15,574 bases of DNA from CAZXEU01 sp964639665 (GCA_964639665.1 CAZXEU010000068.1:1-15574); one strand, 5' to 3'; shown: positions 1 to 7,252, counted from the stretch's first letter. Notes: generated from the sequence alone by a model not told the origin. Numbers and translations: made by a program.

Positions 1-267
1 CACGTATCGCTGCCCATTGGATCAGGCGTGCTGATGGGGAGCGACCATGTGCCTGGATTCGGTCCGCCGCTGGCCGTCGGAAACAATTTCTCGCTGTCCG
101 TTCAACCGGACAGCAGGGAGGAGACAGATGCCATTTTCCAGAAGTTGTCGGACGGTGGTGCCGTGACGATGCCGCTGCAGGAAACGTTTTGGGGCGCCTA
201 TTTCGGCGCACTAACAGATCGTTTCGGCGTCAATTGGCAAGTCAATTTCGAATTGCCGCGGGGCTGA
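1..267 (+). CDS. PhnB-like VOC-fold (glyoxalase superfamily) protein, C-terminal part
   Basis: The gene enters from the left edge in frame 1 and ends at TGA 265-267, giving 88 C-terminal residues; the true start is outside the window. The visible part matches the C-terminal half of PhnB-like proteins of the vicinal-oxygen-chelate fold: an LPIGSGVLMGSD strand, a GNNFSLSVQPDSREE strand-helix, then KLSDGGAVTMPLQETFWGAYFG and a final DRFGVNWQVNFE. The Q-T-FWGAYFG and D-FGVNW motifs are typical of this subfamily. Its members usually have about 130-160 residues and most have no established substrate; they are often annotated as PhnB or as 3-demethylubiquinone methyltransferase-like without proof. 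A GTG and an ATG (28 and 34) lie inside the conserved fold, so I treat neither as the start. Family assignment is good; biochemical role is unknown. Confidence 0.85.
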   Translation, partial: HVSLPIGSGVLMGSDHVPGFGPPLAVGNNFSLSVQPDSREETDAIFQKLSDGGAVTMPLQETFWGAYFGALTDRFGVNWQVNFELPRG

Positions 268-607
268 TGTGTGCTTGCGGTGCCTGTTCATCGGGGTACA
301 GGCATGCGCCAATAGTCCTGCCCTCTACCGGACGCGCTCTGGCGCTGCCCTTGCTTTTCATGCGGTGATAGAGCGGCTTGATGCGCGCCATGCTGTGCCG
401 CGCAGACTGGACGCACGGTCAGATCTCATCCGGGCACCAGCGCAATTCGCTTGATGGCGCACCCACATGGCTCTTGCGACAAGGCGCCTTGGCGTCAGCG
501 CAGTGAGCGCAAAGCCGTCTTGTCGCGCCCAGGCGGTCGGAAACAGGCCTACCGTTCCGACCAGGATGGCGACGACGAATCAGGTGCCAAGGGTCAGTAT
601 TTCGCTA
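268..607. other. intergenic stretch without a convincing gene
   Basis: About 340 bases lie between the stop of the VOC protein and the stop of the minus-strand permease, so the flanking genes converge. The short open frames here have no recognisable domain. The stretch holds a perfect 12-base palindrome at 480-491, an inverted repeat at 535-562 (described separately), and on the minus strand around 391-230 a short frame faintly resembling the tail of an IS110-type transposase (see findings). Confidence 0.6.
535..562 (-). terminator. hairpin downstream of the permease gene, possible terminator
   Basis: GGTCGGAA (535-542) and TTCCGACC (555-562) form a perfect 8-bp stem around a 12-base loop. 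It lies about 45 bases past the permease stop in its direction of transcription, which suits transcript-end formation. No T-run follows it on the minus strand, so it is not a classical intrinsic terminator; mRNA 3'-end stabilisation is an alternative. Confidence 0.35.
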
Positions 608-2857
608 TCAGCGGACGGGTTTGTTGATGGTGGAAGCCACCTGGACGAATCCGCGCGCTGCGAAAGAGGCAGCATAGTAGCGGCACCCGAGGAGAATCAG
701 GGGCACCGTTGTCCTTCTTGCGACCTCTAGCGCAAACGGACCGATAGAAGGCTTGTGCCGGCGGCGGCTTTCCATCCCCATCACGATGAGTTCGCTCGTG
801 GAGGCCCTGGCCACAATACTGGCAACCGGATCGTCCGCCTGGTCGATTTCCACCTGATACGGTCCCGCAGCCTCGTCTCTGGCAAGACGCTGAATTGTCT
901 GCTGGTGTCTTCGCCGGGCGTCCGCGCTCGTGGCGGAAGGTAGCGCCTGTACAAACGTCAGGTCCGGAGGCGTCGTGCGAGACAGGCTGGCCAGGAAACG
1001 GGCACGCAAGGGACTATGCACGCGCTGACCCCTGACGGGAACGAGGATACGCCTCGCTTCGGAGATGCGCCACCGCGGCGGGGCACGCAAGATGACGACG
1101 TCCGAATCGATGGCCGAGATCAGTCCCTCCAGTCGGACCTCTACTCCGGGCTCCTCAATACGGGGCAGGCCGACCAGCACGGTTTCGCAGCGGTGCTCGT
1201 TTGCTACGCGGGCGATTTCACCCCATACGTCGGAAGCTACAGTAAACAGCGTTTCGGGACTCAAGGTGCCGTCAAGGTTCTGACCGACAGACTCGGTGAG
1301 AATGTCCCTGGCGTCGCGGATTATTGCATCAGTCGGAAACTGTTCGGGGCGCAGCACGGAAAGAAGAAGCACCTTCCCCGCGTTCGGCGTCCGCACGGTT
1401 GCAGCTACGTTGGACAGGCTTGCGGCGCTTGCCGGATTCGCGATGGGCGCAAGAACAAGCGGGTTCCGCCCCCTTGAGCGGGCCAGCTCCGGATCTCTGG
1501 CTTCAGCGCTCGCGTCGGCCACCCTGGCGCCGGGTGCAAGCGCCATGAGGTACAGGACCACGCCAACCCCAAGCCACAGGGCCGCGACGCGACCCGCTTC
1601 GGGCACAACGACAGCCTGGAAAACTGCCAGACCCAGGCAGAAGATCACCCCCAGGACAGGCAGCAGCGGCAGGCGGACCTCTCCGGAGCGCCGGAGGGCC
1701 AGGATCGCCGTACAGTGTACCATGGCAAATGAAACGAGAAATATCAGGCTTGCGGCTGCGCCTGCCGCTGCCACGTTGTCCACCGCGAGCACAATTACCA
1801 CCATCATCGCTCCGGTCGTGACCACTGCAACGGCCGGCGTGCCCGTCCGTCCGCGCATCTGTCCGATTTGACGCGGGAGTGTGCGGTCGCGGGCCATGGA
1901 AAACGCCACCCGGGAGGCACCGTACAGATTTGCATGCAGGGCGGACAGCATGGACAAAATGCCAGCGCCGATCACGAGCCAGTAGCCGGGCATTCCCAAA
2001 TACCGATTCACTGCCTCAGCTACAAGCCCCTCGGGATTGTTTTGCGCCGCTGCAAGTATTCCTTCGGCCGGTGCCCCTACTGTCGCTACAATGGCAAGAA
2101 GCGGCAAGTAGATCACAAGTGTAATGCCGAGGGCGGCATACATCGCGAACGGCACGGTGCGTTGCGGGTCCTTCACTTCGCCCCCGACGGCGGCTATCAG
2201 GTCAAATCCCTGGAGAGCGATGAAGGTATAGCCCATGGCCTGTACAATCCCCAACATGCCGGCCGGTGCAAACGGGCGCAAGCGTCCGGCGGCTTCGGCC
2301 GGACTTCCGCTCAGCCACGCCCACACTCCTCCGGCAACGAGCAGCCCAAAGACTACCACCTTGCCAACCGTGGCCGCGCTGCCACCTCCAGCCGAGCGAC
2401 CCACGAGAATCCAGGAATAGAACGCAATAGCAGCGAGTGCAAGCAAGAGCTCCCCCTGCCCGTCTCCAATCCAGCTCAACTGTTCCGTGAGCGCCGGAAA
2501 GACTCGGACTGCACCCTCAACAGCGAACACGGCAAATCCGAGCGCATAGAGCACGCCGGCAACGATCGAGGCGAACCAGACTACCCACCCCACAATGAAT
2601 GCAACCTCGATCGAGACCACTCGCTTCGCGTAGGCATACGTGCCGCCGGACTCAGGATAGCGGGACGCCAGTCGCACGAAGCTGACCGCCGTTAGGAATG
2701 CAATGCCGCCGTTGAGCGCGAAGGCAACTATGGCGGCAGAGCCGGCAGAGGCGAACGCAACGCCGGCGAGCGCGAGAATGCCGCCCCCAACAATTGCGCC
2801 CACGCCAAGGGCGGTTGCGCCGAATCGGCCCAGGTGCCGGTCGTTATCCTCACTCAT
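608..2857 (-). CDS. APC-superfamily amino-acid permease fused to tandem universal stress protein domains
   Basis: This 749-residue inner-membrane protein has two parts. Residues 1 to about 440 are an amino acid-polyamine-organocation transporter with roughly 12 hydrophobic segments. The first begins at RFGATALGVGAIVGGGIL (11-28), whose glycine-rich break matches the substrate-binding unwound helix of the family, and FIALQGFDLIA (212-222) corresponds to the matching broken TM6. After a polar linker (about 441-465), residues 466-592 and 602-725 form two UspA-like cytoplasmic domains. The second contains LIVMGMES at 690-697 and ends TVPLILL (717-723), the usual last strand. The nucleotide-binding glycine pattern is incomplete, so ATP binding is uncertain. 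Such fusions are known in archaea and bacteria and are thought to tie transport to stress or nucleotide state. Substrate cannot be read from sequence. The ATG at 2857 overlaps the stop of the upstream ATPase gene as ATGA, which fixes the start and suggests translational coupling. Confidence 0.88.
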   Translation of the reverse strand: MSEDNDRHLGRFGATALGVGAIVGGGILALAGVAFASAGSAAIVAFALNGGIAFLTAVSFVRLASRYPESGGTYAYAKRVVSIEVAFIVGWVVWFASIVAGVLYALGFAVFAVEGAVRVFPALTEQLSWIGDGQGELLLALAAIAFYSWILVGRSAGGGSAATVGKVVVFGLLVAGGVWAWLSGSPAEAAGRLRPFAPAGMLGIVQAMGYTFIALQGFDLIAAVGGEVKDPQRTVPFAMYAALGITLVIYLPLLAIVATVGAPAEGILAAAQNNPEGLVAEAVNRYLGMPGYWLVIGAGILSMLSALHANLYGASRVAFSMARDRTLPRQIGQMRGRTGTPAVAVVTTGAMMVVIVLAVDNVAAAGAAASLIFLVSFAMVHCTAILALRRSGEVRLPLLPVLGVIFCLGLAVFQAVVVPEAGRVAALWLGVGVVLYLMALAPGARVADASAEARDPELARSRGRNPLVLAPIANPASAASLSNVAATVRTPNAGKVLLLSVLRPEQFPTDAIIRDARDILTESVGQNLDGTLSPETLFTVASDVWGEIARVANEHRCETVLVGLPRIEEPGVEVRLEGLISAIDSDVVILRAPPRWRISEARRILVPVRGQRVHSPLRARFLASLSRTTPPDLTFVQALPSATSADARRRHQQTIQRLARDEAAGPYQVEIDQADDPVASIVARASTSELIVMGMESRRRHKPSIGPFALEVARRTTVPLILLGCRYYAASFAARGFVQVASTINKPVR

Positions 2858-4008
2858 CTATTTGTGTCCGTCATCAGCCAGCGTACGAAGTCGTCGGCGG
2901 GCACAATATCAATGCCGTCTTTGGTGCGCCATCTGCGCGGCTCTAGGCAAACTACCACTCGTTGAGTGACCTGGGGATGCTCTTCTGCAAGCAGCCTGAG
3001 ACCCCTGAGATGTCCGTCGTGGATCCTGGATGATGCCTTGGCCTCGACGGCCAGGCGCATGTCGCCGAGGATGAAGTCTACCTCCTGCTGCGTGCTCAGC
3101 TTCCAAAAGTGCAGCTGATCAAGGCTGCCGGTGTATTCGACGAAGCAGGACAGCTCATGGTAGACCCAGTTCTCAAATGCCCGGCCAAAGCTCCGAGAGC
3201 CTTCTTCCACACGGTGTTGACGGCTAAGGTAGTTCACGACACCCACGTCGAAGAAATAGAATTTAGGAGAAATCGCAAGGCGCCTCTTAGCCCGCTTACG
3301 CCAGGCTGGCAAGCGGCGGCCCAGCAGCGTGTCTTCCAGGATGTCGAAGTAACTCTTGACAGTCTTGCTGGAAACGCCACAGTCTCGAGCAATATTGGAA
3401 TAGTTTACGGTGCAACCGTCACTTAGAGCGGCTGCATCCAGAAAATTGGAAAACTCGGGCAGGTTGCGCACAAGTCCTTGCGCCGCGATTCCTTCTTTAA
3501 GGTAATCGGACACGTAGGACCTCAGCAGCCGGGCTGGTTGGCGGGCAGCATACATTCGAGGCAGATATCCCGTATTCAACAGCCTTTCCAGATCAAAGTC
3601 ACCTCCAAGTTCGGCCGCCGTCAAGCCGCGTAACTCAAGCCGCGCCGCTCTGCCCCCGAGCAAGTTGGCGGCACCACGTCTTACCTTTCTCGCACTTGAG
3701 CCACAAAGTGCGAAGCTAAGTCCTCGATTCTCAATGAGCCAGTGAACCTCGTTCAACAGTTGCGGGACCATTTGAAAATCTTCAATTACTATCTGGCGCG
3801 ACCTGTCGAATTGGGTGGGCTCGGTTTCCAGGCGGAGCAATTCCGGTTTGGCGAGGTAACGGCGGTAGGCATCACTGTTTAGCAGGTCTATCCAGTATCC
3901 GTCGGGATAAGCGCGTTTCAGAAGCGTAGTCTTGCCACATTGGCGCGGTCCCCAGAGGAAGAACGATTCTGTCCCCGAAGGCGGCAATATTAGAGATCTT
4001 TTGAACAT
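2854..4008 (-). CDS. AAA ATPase with DUF4143 / PD-(D/E)XK-like C-terminal domain
   Basis: The protein has 384 residues, a normal length for the family of AAA ATPases ending in DUF4143. Walker A is GPRQCGKTT (20-28). The Walker B region reads IVIEDFQMVP (73-82), where most relatives have hydrophobic residues followed by D-E-I/F-Q, so the acidic pair is in E-D order. FALCGSSARK (99-108) is the sensor-1 strand. Residues about 195-235 form a winged-helix-like segment (NIARDCGVSSKTVKSYFDIL). The C-terminus has FENWVYHEL (278-286), EVDFIL (309-314) and AVEAKAS (320-326), giving the E, D and ExK pattern of a PD-(D/E)XK nuclease fold. The frame stays open upstream to 4176, but MFKRSLILPP at 4008 is the usual start and residues before it lack family similarity. 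Cellular function in this family is largely unknown; its genes are often sporadic and horizontally spread. The stop overlaps the permease start by four bases. Confidence 0.87.
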   Translation of the reverse strand: MFKRSLILPPSGTESFFLWGPRQCGKTTLLKRAYPDGYWIDLLNSDAYRRYLAKPELLRLETEPTQFDRSRQIVIEDFQMVPQLLNEVHWLIENRGLSFALCGSSARKVRRGAANLLGGRAARLELRGLTAAELGGDFDLERLLNTGYLPRMYAARQPARLLRSYVSDYLKEGIAAQGLVRNLPEFSNFLDAAALSDGCTVNYSNIARDCGVSSKTVKSYFDILEDTLLGRRLPAWRKRAKRRLAISPKFYFFDVGVVNYLSRQHRVEEGSRSFGRAFENWVYHELSCFVEYTGSLDQLHFWKLSTQQEVDFILGDMRLAVEAKASSRIHDGHLRGLRLLAEEHPQVTQRVVVCLEPRRWRTKDGIDIVPADDFVRWLMTDTNR

Positions 4009-4018
4009 TAAATTCAAT

Positions 4019-4030
4019 AATACATGTATT
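4019..4030. promoter_or_regulatory. perfect 12-base palindrome next to the ATPase start, possible operator
   Basis: AATACATGTATT is its own reverse complement and lies 10 bases upstream of the ATPase ATG (minus strand), inside an AT-rich patch (about 3990-4065) that stands out from GC-rich surroundings. Its position over the expected promoter/leader suits a repressor or autoregulator site for the ATPase-permease pair. No clear sigma-70 or Bacteroidota-type promoter could be fixed with correct spacing, so the regulatory role is inferred. Confidence 0.3.
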
Positions 4031-4641
4031 TCTGGGATATAACTCCAAGAATGCTGTAATTCTCTGGTAGTGGATGTGGCATGAGGGAGGTCGGGAACCG
4101 GCCTTGCAGCTACACCCAGGAGTCCTCTATATTCCAGCGCGAGGAAAGGGCAGACCACACATGCCAAGACGCCCACAGTCTGGTACTCTTGGCCTCAACC
4201 CATTCTTTACGGGTGCCGTGAAATGGCGCTGTGATCCAGCCGGCGCGAATTCAGCCCATCGACGTTCGATCGGGTCGGCAGAAGCCAAAGCGCATCGTGG
4301 AGGTACGGATGTGATTTAAGGCACTGATGTGCGATCGGGCTACAAGAGCAGCTTGGCGGCTAATCCCGCGTGTTCGAACGACTCGTTAGCTGGCGCCGAG
4401 CGGCCGGGATTGGTTCCTCGCGCCTGCCATTGAGCTAAACCGGGCAACGTGTGCGTTCTCGGCCGCCGACAATCTGCTACGGGCCCTGAGCAGGACGCAC
4501 CGGCGTGACCCCGGACGAAACCCGCCGGCTTAGACCCTCCCTGTGAGCGCCGCGGGCCAGATGGGCATTCGCTGTGTGCACAGGTCCGACAGGCGCGGTA
4601 TTTTGGGACTCCCGCACTTCAGACACAGGCCCGTCGTTTCC
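4031..4641. other. intergenic stretch, about 610 bases, no convincing gene
   Basis: This lies between the divergent ATPase/permease pair and the E2 gene and should hold the promoters of both. Open frames in it lack domains and codon regularity. Around 4357-4445 on the minus strand there is a tRNA-like signature that does not fold as a cloverleaf (see findings), with an imperfect inverted repeat, GGCGCCGAG (4392-4400) against CTCGCGCC (4417-4424). No clear Shine-Dalgarno sequence precedes the E2 ATG. Confidence 0.55.
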
Positions 4642-6192
4642 ATGGCAACGGTAGATGTCCGCATGCCCAAGATGGGCGAGAGCATCACGGAAGGTACCGT
4701 GGTCACCTGGTACAAGAAAGCCGGTGACCCGATAGAGCTCGACGAGAATCTGCTGGAGATAGGCACGGACAAGGTGGATACGGACGTTCCTTCGCCCGCA
4801 GCCGGCACGGTACATGAAATCCTTGTCCCGGAAGGGGAAACGGTCGATGTGGGAACCGTGATCGCGCGCCTGGCCACTTCGGTTGATACGGCGCCAGCTC
4901 CAGTTTCCGAGCCCCGGCCTGCTTTGTCAGAGCCGCAGGCCGCCGCGGCAGAGGTCCAGGTGGTCATGCCCAAGATGGGTGAAAGCATCACGGAAGGCAC
5001 TGTAGTCAGCTGGCACAAGAACGTGGGTGACGCTGTTGACCTGGACGAGACGCTGCTCGAAATTGGCACGGACAAGGTGGACACGGACGTGCCTTCACCG
5101 GCCAGTGGCTTTTTGAAGGAGATTCGCGTTCCTGAGGGCGAAACAGTGCCGGTTGGCACGTGCATCGCCGTATTGGCCTCGGAAGCCGTCCAGGTGCCGC
5201 CGGTACGCGTGGATGACGCGCGGCCTTCCCCCGCAGCGGAGCTGCCCCCTGCGCAAGTGTCGCCTACGCCAGCGCCGCCCGAGCAATCTTCCCCGGGCGT
5301 GGGGCGGAGGCTTGGCGACGGGCGATTCCTGTCTCCCTTGGTAAGATCCATCGCCAAGACGGAAGGGCTGTCCGCTCGGGAGCTCGAGGGCATCGATGGC
5401 TCGGGACGCGAAGGCCGCCTGACCAAACAGGACGTACTGGCTTACCTGGAGGAAGGGGCCAGGCCGGCTGCGGAGGACGACCGCGTAGAAATTGTGGAAA
5501 TGGATCGCATGAGGCAGCTGATAGCCCAGCACATGCGCCAGTCCAAGGACACGGCTGCGCACGTTACCTCGTTTGCCGAAGTGGATGTTACGGGACTTGT
5601 ACGCATCCGGGATTCGAACAAGCAGCGGTTTTTCCAGCAAGAGGGCATCCCTCTGACGTACACGCCATTCTTTGTCTATGCAGCCGTCGAAGCACTTCGC
5701 GAGCATCCGCTCCTGAATGCCTCCGTGGACGGCACGCGGATTCTGTTGAAGAAGGATTTTCACATCGGCGTGGCGGTTGCCATAGGCAAAACCGGACTGA
5801 TCGTTCCTGTCATCCGGCATGCCGGGCGCCAGAATATCGGTGGGCTTGCCCACGCCGCCCATGACGTGGCGCAGCGTGCGCGCGGCAACGATCTGCAGCC
5901 CGACGACCTGCAGGGTGGCACCTTTACCGTCACCAACATCGGCTCTCTGGGATCCATCATGGGCACGCCCATTATTCTGCAGCCTCAAGTCGGCATCCTG
6001 GCCACGGGTGCCATCAGGAAGCGGCCGGTAGTGCTCGAGGATCCGGAGCTGGGCGATGTGATCGCGGTGCGCAGCATGATGTATGTCTCCCTGTCCTATG
6101 ACCACCGCATTGTGGACGGCGCCATGGGGATTTCCTTCCTGAAGAAGTTCATGTCAGTCCTGGAAGGCATGGACTCGTCCGTTCTGGTCTGA
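4642..6192 (+). CDS. dihydrolipoyllysine-residue acyltransferase, E2 of a 2-oxoacid dehydrogenase complex
   Basis: The 516-residue protein is the core of a 2-oxo acid dehydrogenase complex; it moves acyl groups from E1 to CoA on swinging lipoyl arms. It has two lipoyl domains (about 2-78 and 103-179) with lipoylation lysines K44 and K145 in identical GTDKVDTDVPSP contexts, Pro/Ala-rich linkers, a peripheral subunit-binding domain (about 228-265) and a C-terminal catalytic domain (about 280-516). The catalytic domain carries YDHRIVDGAMG with catalytic His488 and Asp492. I start at ATG 4642 because MATVDVRMPKMGES is the usual E2 N-terminus; the frame extends to 4543 but those 33 residues are unlike the family. 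The TDKVDT-VPSP signature is common to succinyl- and branched-chain-type E2s, so 2-oxoglutarate and branched-chain 2-oxoacids cannot be told apart. No E1 or E3 gene adjoins it here. Confidence 0.93.
   Translation: MATVDVRMPKMGESITEGTVVTWYKKAGDPIELDENLLEIGTDKVDTDVPSPAAGTVHEILVPEGETVDVGTVIARLATSVDTAPAPVSEPRPALSEPQAAAAEVQVVMPKMGESITEGTVVSWHKNVGDAVDLDETLLEIGTDKVDTDVPSPASGFLKEIRVPEGETVPVGTCIAVLASEAVQVPPVRVDDARPSPAAELPPAQVSPTPAPPEQSSPGVGRRLGDGRFLSPLVRSIAKTEGLSARELEGIDGSGREGRLTKQDVLAYLEEGARPAAEDDRVEIVEMDRMRQLIAQHMRQSKDTAAHVTSFAEVDVTGLVRIRDSNKQRFFQQEGIPLTYTPFFVYAAVEALREHPLLNASVDGTRILLKKDFHIGVAVAIGKTGLIVPVIRHAGRQNIGGLAHAAHDVAQRARGNDLQPDDLQGGTFTVTNIGSLGSIMGTPIILQPQVGILATGAIRKRPVVLEDPELGDVIAVRSMMYVSLSYDHRIVDGAMGISFLKKFMSVLEGMDSSVLV
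4663..4875 (+). repeat. first copy of the duplicated lipoyl-domain coding segment
   Basis: This segment and 4966-5178 encode lipoyl domains that I count as identical at 55 of 71 aligned residues with no gaps, with long stretches of near-identical DNA. It is an internal duplication within the E2 gene, not a mobile repeat. Two-lipoyl E2s are common, but the closeness of the copies suggests a recent duplication or gene conversion. Confidence 0.85.
4966..5178 (+). repeat. second copy of the duplicated lipoyl-domain coding segment
   Basis: This is the partner of 4663-4875 and begins at the same MPKMGESITEGTVV motif. Differences cluster after the lipoyl-lysine hairpin (FLKEIR against TVHEIL) and at the surface positions Y/H and K/N. 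Confidence 0.85.
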
Positions 6193-6226
6193 GCCACGTC
6201 CGTTATTGCCGTTATTCCTATTTTGA

Positions 6227-6290
6227 AGGCCGGCGGCAGCGCGGTCCCGGGCGGCTACCGGCCCGGCCTGGCATTAGCCTTTCGGTTTTT
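6227..6290 (+). terminator. possible terminator after the E2 gene
   Basis: AGGCCGG (6227-6233) pairs with CCGGCCT (6263-6269), enclosing a GC-rich loop with a smaller CGGT/ACCG stem (6242-6245 with 6257-6260). A T-rich run follows, TTTCGGTTTTT at 6280-6290. The stem-to-T-run distance is longer than in a textbook intrinsic terminator. It lies 35 bases after the E2 stop and before the recombinase start at 6308, so it would separate the two transcripts. Confidence 0.4.
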
Positions 6291-6307
6291 CGATTCGGCT
6301 GGACAGT

Positions 6308-7231
6308 ATGCAGTTCACATCGGCAGCTCGGAAGAAGACGCTCTTCGCTGTCAATGATCTTGACCGCCACCTAAGCCGGTTTGCAGCGGACTATCTTCGG
6401 GACAAGAGCACAGAGACGGTAGGGACGTACACCCGCAGCCTGCGTGCTTTCCGTGAATGGATGGTGCTACAGGGTGGCAGTTGCCAATTGGTGCGCGAGG
6501 AGATCGAGCGGTACAGGGACTATCTCTCCGGTGAGAGGTGCCTCAGCGGCGTCTCTGTTTCCACGTACCTGACGGCGCTGCGAAGTCTGTGCCAGTATCT
6601 GCAAACCGCCGGCGTGCTGGTGGAGAATCCCGCCAAGGCTGTCAGGGGCAGCAAGCGCCCCGGTGACCATTCCCGCGAGACCCTGGAAGAAGAGGAGATT
6701 GCGGCGCTCGTTCGGGCCATGGACGGCTCCGACCAGCTGGCCAAGCGCGATCTGGCCATCGTTCACATGATGCTGTATGCGGGACTTAGCGAGATCGAGA
6801 TCGTGCGGGCTAACATTTCGGATCTAGAGCACACGCTTTATGGGCCGCAGCTGCGCGTCCAGGGCAAGGGCCGCAGGTCAAAGGACCAGTCCGTGCTGCT
6901 CGAGGATCGAGTAGGGGAAAGGCTCTACACGTACCTGCAAACACGGACGACGCCGAGGCCGACGGATCCCATGTTCATCGTGCACGGTCGTCGCAACGCG
7001 GGCGAAAGGCTGAGTACGCGCAGCATCCGCAGCCGGATTTCCATGCACCTGGCGGCAGCAGGCATAGACCGCGAGGGCGTCACTCCGCACAGCCTGACGC
7101 ACACGGCTCCGGTCATCTGGCTGAACGAGGGTGTGGAAGAAGACGAGGTCAGCCGGCGAATGCGGCACGGAACGGTTGCCACGACGCGCATCTCCGTGCG
7201 AAAACAGGAACGCCTGCAATCAAGGAACTAG
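6308..7231 (+). CDS. XerC/D-like tyrosine recombinase lacking key catalytic residues
   Basis: The 307-residue product has the size and two-domain layout of Xer-type recombinases. Residues about 18-112 are the SAM-like core-binding domain and about 125-300 the catalytic domain. The fold markers are clear: RDLAIVHMMLYAGL (147-160), VQGKGRR (184-190), LSTRSIRSRI (235-244), TPHSLTHTA (259-267), RHGTVATTRI (286-295). Catalytic residues are another matter. Lys187, His261 and His287 are present, but Arg I (GLR in the family) is Ser161, Arg II of HxLR is Thr264, and the tyrosine nucleophile after ATTxI is Ser296. It should be unable to cut DNA by the usual mechanism. The frame is nevertheless open end to end with normal codon use, so it may be a retained DNA-binding pseudoenzyme or a young pseudogene that still lacks stops. 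It converges on porQ. The start ATG 6308 is the only early Met; the upstream GGACAGT is a weak ribosome site. Confidence 0.85.
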   Translation: MQFTSAARKKTLFAVNDLDRHLSRFAADYLRDKSTETVGTYTRSLRAFREWMVLQGGSCQLVREEIERYRDYLSGERCLSGVSVSTYLTALRSLCQYLQTAGVLVENPAKAVRGSKRPGDHSRETLEEEEIAALVRAMDGSDQLAKRDLAIVHMMLYAGLSEIEIVRANISDLEHTLYGPQLRVQGKGRRSKDQSVLLEDRVGERLYTYLQTRTTPRPTDPMFIVHGRRNAGERLSTRSIRSRISMHLAAAGIDREGVTPHSLTHTAPVIWLNEGVEEDEVSRRMRHGTVATTRISVRKQERLQSRN

Positions 7232-7232
7232 G

Positions 7233-7246
7233 CGGCACGAGTGCCG
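7233..7246. terminator. small hairpin between the convergent recombinase and porQ genes
   Basis: CGGCA (7233-7237) pairs with TGCCG (7242-7246) around a four-base loop, exactly within the 21-base gap between the two stop codons. Its position suits a bidirectional transcript end. There is no T-run on either side, so strength and function are uncertain. Confidence 0.3.
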
Positions 7247-7252
7247 GCAGGT

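Noticed and set aside
480..491. Perfect 12-base palindrome CAAGGCGCCTTG
   Set aside because: It is isolated in a gap between convergent genes, with no gene start nearby; GC-rich palindromes of this size arise by chance.
1016..1871. Long plus-strand open frames across the permease gene
   Set aside because: They are antisense to a well-supported 749-residue permease and show low-complexity, Arg/Ser/Thr-rich translations typical of shadow frames in GC-rich DNA.
4009..4176. 56-residue N-terminal extension of the ATPase
   Set aside because: It precedes the family's usual start (MFKRSLILPP) and covers the AT-rich, likely regulatory stretch.
5095..6105. 336-codon minus-strand frame across the E2 gene
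   Set aside because: It is the shadow of the catalytic and subunit-binding domains of E2; its translation has no recognisable domain.
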